Shown here: positions 54,328 through 64,000 of the stretch, piece after piece
Layout: each line of letters starts with the position of its first letter
Position numbering within the stretch: position 1 is the stretch's first letter
NCBI GenBank assembly: GCA_022494885.1
Contig: JAGVSM010003451.1
Span: 1-64,000 of the forward strand
Reading direction: 5' to 3'
DNA from: Micrasema longulum
Lineage: Eukaryota > Arthropoda > Insecta > Trichoptera > Brachycentridae
Length of the DNA stretch: 64,000 bases
Notes under the pieces: generated by a model
Seen by the model: only the letters and a program-made list of their open reading frames with translations
Told to the model about the DNA's origin: nothing
Databases searched by the model: none
Position numbers and translations under genes: made by a program

Positions 54328-54765
54328 TCTTGTGGTGTCTTGTCAGATCCCCCAACGTTGGCGATCACTATAGCGAAAGCATCTCGGTCCTGCGCTACTC
54401 CGCAGCCAGGACAACTGCTTATTGTATGTATTCGCCATAGTGATTCCTGGGAAAAGATTACCAGAGTGATTTCCCGTTGCCTTCTCTGGTGGATTTTTCT
54501 GTCGGGGTTACCTTCCCTTAGCTGGTTGGTTCTGGTTTGCAGGCGCCAGAAACTCGTCTTTCATCCTCTCGTTATCTGCTGCGATCACACCGTTATGAGT
54601 GTGATCCCATTGTCCGGGGTTCGCGACGTGGACGCTAACGAGTAGGACTAGTCAGTAGTGTTGCCGGTGGAATGCAACTTGGCGTTTGCAGCATTTTATA
54701 GAATCACACCTTCCAGCTAGATGTGACTCATTGTGACCCTACTGACAGTTTGAACCCCAATACTA
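54328..54765 (+). repeat. R1 repeat, copy 3
   Basis: Full-length relative of 47905-48350 in the same orientation. Confidence 0.85.
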
Positions 54766-56080
54766 CAATAATTTGTTTAAAATAAATCATACATTTTATA
54801 TTTTTTTTAGATTTGCAACTCACAATGTGCAGCGCAACTGGATGAAATCCTGTCTAAGGCTAACGAATTGAGGATTTGCTGATGTTATAAAGTTGGTAAA
54901 ACATGTAAATTAAAACAATGAAAGAAATTTAATGGGTGACCCACACCCATAACTTCGTACCACAAACACGAAATAATACACCATACAAAGACTTGACATA
55001 ATTCCCATTTTTAATTTTTCTTCGTTTTTCTGTTTCTCCCACAAAATATTAAAATACAAAATATAACAACGATATTGACAAAAAATACACATTAAAAAAA
55101 ATGCTTAAAATATTTTTTATTAATTTCTGTTTCTTAAAAAAAATATTACCTTTGTTTTATTTTAAAATAAAATTTAAAATAGTGTTTTCTAAAATACGTA
55201 CAATATGTTCACACATACTACTTATTTTCTCGAACCGAACGAATGGGGCAGGTAGAAATTTTGCTATTATTTTTTATTTTTGAAACAAACATAATCATTA
55301 TAATAAACAATAGATAAATAATAAAAACAAATAACAAGAATAATTATGGGTTTCATATAGAAACAAAAATATAAAAAAACGAAACATACAGTTCGCTAGG
55401 GGTGAAAGGAAATGGGATGGAAAAATAGGGAAAGACGAGAAGAAGAAGAAATAGTAAGTAAATGAAAAACAATGAAAAAAGAAATAAAAATGTAAAAATA
55501 TAATATATCTAAGGACAGGCATATCTTGAGGCATATGTGCATAAACGTTGCATTCTATAAATCAATAAAAATTAAAATAAAAAAAAATGTCTGAACTTCA
55601 TTTTATCCTACTTTTTTTCTTTAGTTTTTGCAAAACATACTAATTGCTTATAATTTGTTGCGAGATAAGCAAGTAACTATTAAATTTTAATTTAATTTCC
55701 GCTAAAAATTCTCATTTACGCGAAGGCAGAAAACTCTAAGGGTTAATATGTGTTTTAGTAACAATTATTAAAATTAATTTCAAATTTGATGGAACATTAA
55801 ATTTTCAGTTAATGTCTACGGGGAGTTGACCATTACTAACGATACTTAAATTTAAAATTTTGAATTATTTCTGTTGTGAGAATAAAGGGTTTCGTATATT
55901 AACAAAGATAATAACATTTTACCCTCTATACTCATTCGGAACTTTAAGAAAAAATAATTTTGAAACATACTGTTTTTAAATTATGTTGTTTTTTTTTTTG
56001 TACCTTTCAACACAGAGGAAAAACTTAAGAAAACTTATTAAAAAAAAAAAAATTCCTCTATTGAAATAAATTTAAATATG
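54766..56080. other. No recognised feature
   Basis: A+T-rich, with poly-A and poly-T runs. Confidence 0.35.
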
Positions 56081-56084
56081 AATA

Positions 56085-56440
56085 ACTCCCTAGGGAGGAG
56101 ATCCAGCCAGTCCAAAAGCATTTGGACATACTCAAACATTGTTGAATTAACTAGCTGGTAAAAAAAAAGTAATAAAAATTAGAAAATCGTTTTCAGGCGT
56201 TGCCTAGTAGGTGATTTGGTTCAGCCGGATGAATCTCACCCACGTGATAAAGGTTTAGCTCTTTTACTTCACAAAAGTCAACAGATGGAAGAGTTAAGGA
56301 AATGTGGATGTTCAAACATGGGCAGAATGGTGAATGTTACACAGTGTGTAAAGTGGCCACTTAAACCAGCCAATGACAGATCATAATCCCTGTAAATGCC
56401 TAGACTTCCATATTCCCCTCTCAAAAATGATTTCGCTTTC
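56085..56440 (+). repeat. G-family repeat, long copy preceded by its own end piece
   Basis: 56085-56150 is an end piece (ctccctagggaggagatcca). 56195-56440 is a fresh start (ggcgttgcctagtaggtgat, gaatctcacccacgtg, gtgtaaagtggccacttaaa). Confidence 0.7.
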
Positions 56441-56444
56441 TATC

Positions 56445-56700
56445 CAGATTAATTAGAAGGGGGAGGATGAATGTACAGAGGATAATACGTCGTCCCTACC
56501 CGTCGGATCCTCTAAATGCCTGTTTTTTTTTTTTTTTAATGAGTGTTTTCACACTAGGTTGTAGTCCCTGGACTGATACCTTAAGCGTAAGACTGATCAT
56601 CTTACCTTCATGTTACAAAAATGATCAAAATAAGCTGATATTGGTGTACCAAGGCAGTTCCTATGCACCATTAGGTGCGGAAAATAATTGTGTAAAAAAA
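56445..56700 (+). repeat. G-associated block and SINE 3' module
   Basis: agaagggggaggatgaatg through a T run matches 17590-17710. Then ttgtagtccctggactgata, gcgtaagactgatcatctta and caccattaggtgcggaaaat match the 18036 SINE body. Confidence 0.6.
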
Positions 56701-56714
56701 TACGTTTAGATATA

Positions 56715-56885
56715 TTTATCAAAGAAATAAGAATAGTCCAGAAAGAGCGTAGAATCATATTTGAATACATCGGACTTTGTCCGAAAAATCCCCCACTTTC
56801 ACCACGCGTATGCGTGAAGTCACCACGTAATGTTGCCAGATCGCGAAAAATATAATCATAACACAAATGTAAGATACTTAAAAAA
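56715..56885 (-). mobile_element. P-like MITE, right-end fragment
   Basis: Reversed right end of the family: aataagaatagtccagaaag, aatacatcggactttgtccg and aaaaatcccccactttcacc. The rest of the element is missing. Confidence 0.75.
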
Positions 56886-56907
56886 AAACAATTTCAAACA
56901 TTTTTTT

Positions 56908-56950
56908 ACCAGTGAAAGGGTTTCGTCGTGACCGACATCGTCAGACTGGT
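56908..56950 (-). ncRNA. Hammerhead ribozyme-like motif, family B
   Basis: Minus strand: ACCAGT, CTGACGA, then T and a perfect four-pair stem II GTCG-GTCA-CGAC, GAAA, CCCTT, TC, and ACTGGT. Stem I pairs 6 of 6. The cleavage triplet would be TTC rather than GTC, and stem III is nearly unpaired. All CUGANGA and GAAA bases are present. Best stem I and II of the set. Confidence 0.6.
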
Positions 56951-57780
56951 GGGAGACTAAACAAATTTCTATGTTATATACAAGTGCAAGCAGGGGTTTG
57001 TTAATTATGATTTTATATAATTATGTAAATAAAAGAATTTAAACTAAAATCATTTAAGTATAAGGTAATAACAATTATAAGAATATAAGATTTGTTTGAA
57101 TGTATATAATAAAAACTGGTGTAAAAGATATAATTTTATGAAGTTTTATAATGAAAATGTATTTGAATTACATGTATTTAAATTTAATTAAAACTATAAC
57201 AGAAAAAATATATAAAATAATTATAAATAAAAGTGGAATAAAACTATAAAGTATTTTTATTATAATAATAAGATTCTTGTTTGTAATATATAAAAAAACT
57301 TATGTATTCATTGTTTATCGTTTGTTAAAGTCAAGAACATTCAAATTATTGTGTAGATTTTATAATTCACTATTTTCACAAAATGGCTATTATCTCAGTT
57401 TTTACTTTTCTATGGCTGCTTTTTGTATAACTACGTTCAATTACACTTAATATTTGGAATTTAGTTATTGTTTTTACAGCTGTGAATCGTTAAATAAATC
57501 AATAAAACATATTTCGGTACGTAAAGGGTTACATAAAATACTAGTTTTGTTGGCGGTTGGTTGTGAAACTCTATAGCAACCCTAATTTAAATACCGTGTT
57601 CCTTAATCAGTGCAAATATTTCTTGATTACTATGACAGACAAGGTAATAATGTAGTTATGATGTGTGGCCAGCAGCCATGTCGGTGTAATGTCCATTTTG
57701 CCAGTATGTTCATTAGGCCGACTAAGTGCCCTGCGGGTTGGCCGTAAATTAGTTAGGGGTGGTTATATTTCCAAATTAAA
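56951..57780. other. No recognised feature
   Basis: A+T-rich; no motif recognised. Confidence 0.35.
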
Positions 57781-57782
57781 AT

Positions 57783-58080
57783 TTAAAAGCATTGTGGCGT
57801 ATCGTAACGTCCCATGGCGCGGCTAGGAACGCGTACTACGCTAGAAATCAGTACGCCCGCAGCGCAATGGGAGAACAGCGCCCTTATTCTGGAAGTAATT
57901 CGTTTCGTAAACTCATTCGTATCGTATAAAAAGGAACAAAAACGAAATACGTAAAATTTTGATCGCGTTAGAGCGAGTTGGATATATGACGAACGAACAA
58001 ACTTACGAAACGAAATTGTGACGAAATAAGCCTGCCGGGCCGCGATCGTAAACAGTACTTTCATACCGATCTTCGTACCG
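57783..58080. other. CpG-rich segment
   Basis: About 300 bp with many CpG (catggcgcggctaggaacgc, gcccgcagcgcaatggg, gccgggccgcgatcg) in CpG-poor surroundings. cgtttcgtaa near 57899 and ttacgaaacg near 58003 form an inverted repeat. Could be a young MITE, a promoter-like island or an imported fragment; I cannot tell. Confidence 0.5.
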
Positions 58081-58391
58081 ACATACGGAGACGTTTTAAA
58101 ATAACATCGTTATTTATGCATAAAAATGTGTATCTATGGAAATTCAAAGTAACAAAGTCGGTAATATGTAATTGAACATGTTAAAAATTTCAAACATATT
58201 CTATTTTTCAAACAGAAAACTTAACTTTACTTTGTAGATCAAATTAAAGATAAATTTTAACTCCCCATTTGTACATTAATTGATTTGGTGTTTATTTTGT
58301 AAAACTCCATATTTAAACTTATAATATTAGAAATCAAACACTGATTTGAGTCTACTAAACACTTTATTATTACAAATATAAAACCACGAAT

Positions 58392-58434
58392 TTCGTGACA
58401 ATTGTTTCGCCTTGTTAGGACATTTTCAAACGAA
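58392..58434 (-). ncRNA. Hammerhead-like motif, family A
   Basis: Minus strand: TTCGT, TTGAAAA, stem II GTC...GGC, GAAA, CAATTG (stem III), TC and ACGAA. Stem I (TTCGT:ACGAA) pairs 5 of 5, although its sequence differs from the TTGT:ACAA of 53805-53843. The first core half is damaged as in that copy. Confidence 0.5.
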
Positions 58435-58594
58435 TGTGAAGATTAGATTGATTGAATGTCCTTATATGCTTATATCATTAAAGGAACTTAAGTAAAAAAT
58501 TAAAATAACCTTATAAACTTTAGAATGTACATTATACATAATTGTGGGGAAAACCATGGAAGGCTAAGTGTTTAAAAGGTAATGGAAATTTAGG

Positions 58595-58815
58595 TATTTA
58601 TATAAATACCGTGTAGGAATTGAACCTAGGACCTCAAAAATGGTAGGCGAATGCGCTAACTTTACTCAAGAAAGCGGACATAACTCCGTTCTATTTCTTC
58701 ATTCAGAATTTTTATCTGAGTGCAGCCATCGAGTTTAAAATACTCATCCAGCGTTCTGGTTCTATTTTACACATGGAAATAATACATTCTTCCTCCGCCT
58801 GGACATAGAAATAAT
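58595..58815 (-). mobile_element. tRNA-derived SINE (second subfamily)
   Basis: Reversed head: ggaattgaacctaggacctc (B-box side) and gaatgcgctaactttactca. The body continues gagtgcagccatcgagttta, ttctggttctattttacaca and ctccgcctggacatag. Uninterrupted counterpart of 28740-29365. Confidence 0.65.
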
Positions 58816-59074
58816 GGTGATACAAAAATAAACAAATATTTGTCTAGACTTTTGCATTTCATTCTCAAAAGTGCCATCTCTCTTTGTTAAAATATGGATG
58901 AAGTACTTGAACATTTCACCATATATAAGCACGAAAAAAAGCCTTAAAATCAATAAATTATTATCTTCTGTTTTTATTAATAGAAAATCTTTTTGCTTTT
59001 ATTTCTTCATTTTTGAACTCAATACCCTGTTGCGTTTTGTTTAGTGTTTCAAATGAAAACAAAATAAAACAACA

Positions 59075-59705
59075 ACAACAACAACCCTCAGACCGTTTCG
59101 CTGTAGGGGTAGGCAGAGATAATAGAACGCCATATCACTTTATCTTTGCATACAGACCTCGCTTCTTCTACATTCATACATCTTCTCTTGGCATGTTTAT
59201 CTTCAAGTATTTGATGGACTTGATCATGCCATGTCTTTCTCGATCTTCTTCGTTTTCTGCATCCATCAACATTCGCATCTTAGATCCTTTTAGCCGTTCT
59301 TTTGCTGTCAATTCGCTCTACGTGTCCAAACCAACGCAGCACTCCTTTCTTGATTTTGTCGATAATGCATGTCTCCTATCATAGATCGTTTTACCACACA
59401 TTCACCGGAAGGATCGCATTTTGACAGCATTCAACCTACTTTCATTTTTCCAATTCCATACTTCGCTCCCATAGAGTTGGCGCTAGAACTCCATTGTCCA
59501 CTGCTAGTTTAGCCTCCTGCCATAAACATTTGTTTGCCAAAGTTAATTTTAGCACTGCGTTTACCCTGTTCCTGGCACTTACCCTCCTTTCAATATCTTT
59601 CTCGGTCTTTCCATCCCTAGTAAACATACTTTCCAGATACACAAAGTCTTCTACGTGATTCAGAATATCTTCGTTCACAATGATCTCACATTTATTGAAA
59701 ATGGT
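59075..59705 (-). pseudogene. RTE-like LINE, C-terminal half with 3' end
   Basis: The (CAA)n terminus at 59071-59086 is the reversed (GTT)n tail. Minus frames give the tail (reversed gaccgtttcgctgtaggggt), DGCRKRRRSRKTWHDQVHQI-like pieces, NHVEDFVYLESMFTRDGKTE, KDIERRVSARNRVNAVLKLT and WQEAKLAVDNGVLAPTLWER. Less decayed than most copies. Confidence 0.85.
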
Positions 59706-60096
59706 GGTGTTTATTAGATTAACGACAGTGTGTTTTATAAAAATCTAATCTTTCTTCAATTACTCGTGAGCGACTTTTGTGCCAGGCGGCTTCCATTAAA
59801 GCGTGCCTTATTAAAGCCCGCGTAGGTGCTTCTGTTCAAATGAAAACATCTTCTGAGCGCTTCCGTTTATGTTAAAAAGGTTCATTTCACACTCAGGGAA
59901 GCATTACGAGATATCAGAATAAAACACAATGCTTTTCGTATCCGAGTGTCTCCAGAAACCATAGCCTCACTTGTGGGGCGTTGCGTTAGGCTGCTTTCGC
60001 ACTGGTCCAATAATACCGAAAATGAAAACGCGCTAATAAATTCAAAATACTAAATGTCATTAAATATGTGTATATAACCACTTACCGACTTTTCTA

Positions 60097-60137
60097 TGTC
60101 ACCGGTTTCGAGACGCACCCGTCTTTTCGTCAGGACA
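60097..60137 (-). ncRNA. Hammerhead-like motif, variant
   Basis: Minus strand: TGTC, CTGACGA, stem II AGACG-GGTG-CGTCT (five pairs), C, GAAA, CCGGT and GACA. Stem I pairs 4 of 4. The base at the cleavage position appears lost, so it is probably inactive. Confidence 0.45.
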
Positions 60138-60282
60138 CCAATTTTCTGAACCTGTATGTATTTGAACGAATGTAATTCATTGAAGTTTCCTTTGATTGTT
60201 GTGATATACACATACAAACAAATTTAAAATCAATATCAAAAAGCATGCGATGATTAGGTATACTAACCAGACGATACATTTA

Positions 60283-60400
60283 TTTTTTATTTATTTATAA
60301 ATACGCCCAATGGGCATTTTTAAGGACAGATTCATACATAGAAAATTATTATAAAGGAAAGTAGACAGATATAATGGTATATAGTAGACGTGGTGAGAGT
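60283..60400 (-). repeat. LINE 3' end duplicate
   Basis: tacgcccaatgggcattttt with flanking (TTTA)n, and on to ggtatatagtagac, recurs at 60887-60995. It is the reversed 3' end of a LINE whose coding tail is kept only in the second copy. Confidence 0.65.
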
Positions 60401-60404
60401 GGAA

Positions 60405-60780
60405 GCTGGAAATTTCAATAATTTTTCATGAAGTTAGTTACAGTTTACACTAACACAATTTGTAGTTGGTACTCGGGTCTATGGAATACTGTCGAGTAAA
60501 TTTTTTTATTTTTTTTTAATATTTTTAAATTTATCATTTTTAATTTCCGCGAAAATGGTTTATTGCATTGGCCACGCCCCTAATATGTCTCCATTTGGGT
60601 AAATTTTGAACTTTGTTTGTGACCGTTTAAATTGAAATAGAACATCATCACGAATCTTGTCGCCGCAATTGTCAAAGCCACACATGTTACATTTTCGTGA
60701 AGACATATTTTTTGACAATTTTATTTAAAAAATTAAGTAAGAAATTATTTCTCCGCAATGTCCTTATTGATTTCGAAAAT
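60405..60780 (-). repeat. W and V repeats, reversed copies
   Basis: 60410-60500 matches 16236-16340; 60500-60780 matches 36050-36330 (cattggccacgcccctaat, cattgcggag reversed). Confidence 0.55.
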
Positions 60781-60886
60781 ACAATTATTTTTTCTTAATC
60801 AATTTCATTCCAACATTGATATTTTCTCATTGCAAGCGCTACGCGTCTTTATTTAAATCAAAAACCAAATCAAAATTTTGGAAAGC

Positions 60887-61330
60887 TATTTATTTATATA
60901 TACGCCCAATGGGCATTTTTAAGGACACATTTATACATAAAAATTATTAAAAAGGAAAGTAGAAAAACACAATGGTATATAGTAGACTTGGTCGGAGTAG
61001 AAGTAGGGGAGAGGTGTTTATATTTGAATTTGATTCAGTTATCGTTTGAAAGAAGACAACTTGTTATCAAAGAAATCAAGATTTGTATATTTTTTGGCAG
61101 ACCTAAGAATTATGGGCATAAAGGAATGAAAACCATAGATATATCTATGGTTATCGATATGAAAGAGTAAGTTTTGTCTGAGGTTTCAAGTTGGGATATT
61201 TAATTTTATTGAGCTCAGTAGTTCAGGCGCATCAAAGAGTGAGTTGAGAATGTTAAATAGCTAGAAGATAGAATTTATTTTGACGGTCGTGAAGAGACGA
61301 TATATTGAAGCTATCTTTCTGAAAAACCAG
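60887..61330 (-). pseudogene. LINE C-terminus and 3' end
   Basis: Minus frames read LFNILNSLFDAPELLSSIKL, NIPT, NLRQNLLFHIDNH, YGFHSFMPIIL and NLDFFDNKLSSFKR. Compare SLFDTPKILELINFRVPA and LLFHC in the LINE at 3611-4445. The 3' end is the gcccaatgggc stem-loop plus an (AAAT)-like tail at about 60890. Confidence 0.7.
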
Positions 61331-61399
61331 TGTTAAACTAAAAGAAGCAAAAGATGTAGAAGAAGAAGTAGAAGATTATAAAGTGAGATACATCCGACT

Positions 61400-61600
61400 T
61401 AACAAGTTCACCAAACATAAGCAAATGGTGGATGATACACAGTGGCCACTTAAAACAGCCAAAGACAGGTCGTAAGCCTAGACTTCCAAATTCCTTTCTC
61501 AAATGTTTTCCCTCGCTTTTGATACAAATTTATTATAAATAACTCCCTCGGGAGGAAATGCAGCCTGCTTTTAAACATTTGGACAAACCATATCATTGTT
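61400..61600 (+). repeat. G-family repeat
   Basis: ggatgatacacagtggccac, acaggtcgtaagcctagact and actccctcgggaggaaatgc; slightly shortened in the middle. Confidence 0.65.
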
Positions 61601-61845
61601 GCAGCTCTTTCCAATTCTATCCTATTGTTTATAAAACTTAATTTACTAACTACTTTTTGTGGGCGAGTTAAAAATCTATTACCAAAATACTAGCTCTAGC
61701 TCTTTTTTCTTTTGTTTTATCTAATATATATTTTTTTCTCTTTACTGTGTAACACATTATCTCATTATAATGATGTAATAACTTATATTTCCATATTAGT
61801 TATTAATTTAAAAAATACTTGATACACTTCCACTTATTGATTTTG

Positions 61846-61889
61846 ACCAATTAGCGCTTTCACCCTCTAATGGGCATCTTCAGACTGGT
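61846..61889 (-). ncRNA. Hammerhead ribozyme-like motif, family B
   Basis: Minus strand: ACCAGT, CTGAAGA, stem II CCC-ATTAGA-GGG, GAAA, GCGC, TA and ATTGGT. Stem I pairs 6 of 6 including one G-U, although the 3' strand differs from the ACTGGT of 56908-56950. The cleavage triplet would be CTA. The core is intact. Confidence 0.55.
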
Positions 61890-63235
61890 GAATATTATAC
61901 AGTGTAAGGGTAATTTATTATTACAAGATTACAATGGAATTCCATCAAGAATTGTCAATAAATAATTTAAATGAAATTATCTCATTGTATTTGTTAAAAA
62001 CTTTATGTGAATGTATGTACAATATTTTATATTTTATTTCTTTATATGGCAAATGTTGTTTTTTCTAAATAAAATAAAATAAAAATACATTTACCGATTC
62101 TTGCATCTACAACTTTCTGAATTTTATAACGCGTGGAAAAACGGCCTAAGAATCGTCGTAGGTAAGGGTATCTCGCTGCGGTAATGCCTGTTATATTAAA
62201 CATTTCAGAAATGGATTCCAAACCCATAAAGAACAAACAACTTTTATATTTTCCCCATGAAAAGCGGCACTTAAAGGTCTCGCGCGTGACTAGGTAAACG
62301 GTGGTCGCTGGTTTTTATTCAAAATTATGCTAACGGCCAGATTTTTCAATGAGAATTCTCATTCGACGCACCGATATGCTTTATAGTTCAGTTCAGACCC
62401 TAAAGTTATCCTTCATATACCGGATTATGTACCGAAACCCTAAAGGGATATGAAATTCTTTACCGAGATTAAGTTTTTATTTTCGTTTCACTTTGCTTCA
62501 CTCAAATATTAACTAAAAACGGAAAATATTTTACTGCGCATTTCGTACAAGTCATAAAACAAGTCCGCTTTACTCATTTCTTTATTTTACGAGCATATGA
62601 ATGTTCCTGGCCTGATACGTTGTCCCAACTTAACGCCTTAAATATTTTATTCAATTTGTCATGTTATTTTAGTCCAATAAAAATGACTGTGAAATGATTT
62701 TAAATGTTCAAGCTACATTTTTATTTGATGATATTTACTTACTGATTATTCATCATTCAATTCCCGCGTCCTACGTTGATTTGAGTTTAAATGATAATTA
62801 TGGATTACAATTGAAGTTATTCATTTAGTAGTAACACACGAGTTACGTCCTATTATTTTATACAGAAGAAATTGACAATAGCGAACACTGGCGGAGAGCT
62901 GGTGGCCAATGTTCTTTCAATGCACGGCGTTTGATATCTTGTCCGAGCTGACGTTGGAGCGGATTACGCGTTGCGGGCCAAACCGGTGTTCGGCTCCGCC
63001 ATCTCAAGGCTGTTGGTGTTGCCCTCCACAGTATATTATTGGCAGCGCATCGTGATTTTATTTTTCTTCTTTTTGAAGAGATATGACCACTTTTCGAAAC
63101 AATCCTCAACCTAATCTATACCTACCTACCCATCCTTCCCATTTACTAGCGCACTCCATGTAACAATTATTCTACGTGTGAGTGCTAGAAAAAAACATTA
63201 TATTATCAGTACTAATCTAATATCAAGCAACAATA
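61890..63235. other. No recognised feature
   Basis: Mixed composition. The frames at 62042-62236 and 62858-63109 (minus) lack recognisable domains. Confidence 0.35.
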
Positions 63236-63407
63236 TTTTGAGTTTGTCCAAATTTTTGTAGACAAGGACTGGATTCAACTCCCTGGGGAGCTGTTTATAT
63301 TAATATATTAAAACAGAGATGAAGAACATTTAAGAGATTTGGACCAACTCAAAATATTGTTGATAAATCCACCTAGTCCATGAAGAAGTATAGAAATTGA
63401 AAAAATA
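63236..63407 (-). repeat. G-family repeat, reversed end, first arm of a fold-back
   Basis: gagtttgtccaaatttttgt, aactccctggggagctgttt and agagatgaagaacatttaag form the reverse of the 3' half of 63408-63755. Confidence 0.75.
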
Positions 63408-63755
63408 ACATTTTCAGGCGATACCTAGTATGTAGGTGAAATAATTTAATTAGATGAATCTCACCCGCATAAATAAAGGTTTCGGCTCTTTAACTTCACA
63501 AACATCAACAGATGAAAGAATTGAAGGAGAATAGATGTTCAAATATAGGAAGAATTGTGAATGTTACACAGTGTGTAAAATGGCCACTTAAACCAGCCAT
63601 TGACAGGTCATAAGCCCTGTAGATGCCTAGACTTATATATTACCTTCTCTTAAATGTTTTTCATCTCTGTTGTAATATGTTAATATAAGCAGCTCCCCGG
63701 GGAGTTGAATCCAGTCCTTGTCTACAAAAATTTAGACAAACTCAAAATATTGTTT
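63408..63755 (+). repeat. G-family repeat, reference copy
   Basis: About 350 bp. Landmarks in order: tttcaggcgatacctagtat, gaatctcacccgcat, ggctctttaacttcacaaac, gaatgttacacagtgtgtaa, gccacttaaaccagccattg, ataagccctgtagatgccta, catctctgttgtaatatgtt, cagctccccggggagttgaa, aatccagtccttgtctac and acaaactcaaaatattg. At least ten copies or fragments occur in this window, in both orientations. No frame is conserved, so it is a SINE or MITE; the gttgaatcc near the end faintly resembles a B box. Confidence 0.8.
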
Positions 63756-64000
63756 AATTTTAGAAATAATTAAACTTTTGAAAGCACTAGAAGCAAAGGA
63801 CTATGGAAACCAAAAGTTTTATGATGATGATAATGATTGAGTAAAATATGAAGTTCTTTTCATACAAAAATATATTCTGAGGAGAGTAGTAGGAAGATTT
63901 TTTTTGTAAATAAACTTTTTGTGTATTTTTATATTTTTTGATAAATGGTCCTTTTTCCCCGAAATTTGTAGAATAAAATTTTGATGTTGGCGGTCTACAC

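Overview
The window reads as A+T-rich arthropod (most likely insect) intergenic or intronic DNA. I found no exon I can assign to a host gene. Nearly everything recognisable is a transposable element or a relic of one, and the short open frames are otherwise either pieces of elements or chance. The mix (BEL/Pao LTR element, RTE-, L2- and jockey/CR1-like LINEs, tRNA-derived SINEs, P-like MITEs with a THAP exon, a mariner relative, Penelope-like remnants) fits an insect; I cannot fix the order from sequence alone.

Layout. 1-9.9 kb: inverted S repeat, several LINE tails, an L2-like LINE split by a tRNA-Val-like SINE. 9.9-24.7 kb: two complete P-like MITEs with 8-bp target duplications, a long RTE-like LINE, a Penelope-like C-terminus, SINEs, and the second S copy in opposite orientation. 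24.7-41 kb: fold-back repeats, about 2 kb of apparently single-copy DNA (25.4-27.5 kb), RTE fragments, a 64-bp-arm hairpin beside a tRNA-Lys primer-site match, a minisatellite and a degraded pogo-like element. 41.5-47.1 kb: a young, complete-looking BEL/Pao retrotransposon (LTRs about 98.6% identical, 5-bp target duplication) inserted into an older LINE. It has one 1368-codon open frame whose integrase has been removed by an in-frame deletion. 47-64 kb: more LINE tails, a mariner-like transposase relic split by a third P-like MITE, a 123-bp-arm palindrome, and more SINE and fold-back repeats.

The most interesting thread is a set of short motifs scattered over 13.9-61.9 kb that follow the hammerhead ribozyme plan: CTGANGA, short stem II, GAAA, minimal stem III, UH, with flanking stem I. 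In several copies stem I pairs although its sequence differs between copies. One copy lies just downstream of a Penelope-like C-terminus, the element class known to carry such ribozymes. The window holds no cellular operon or pathway. Its story is one of nested insertions: BEL in LINE, P-MITE in mariner, P-MITE in an older repeat, SINE in LINE, LINE in SINE.
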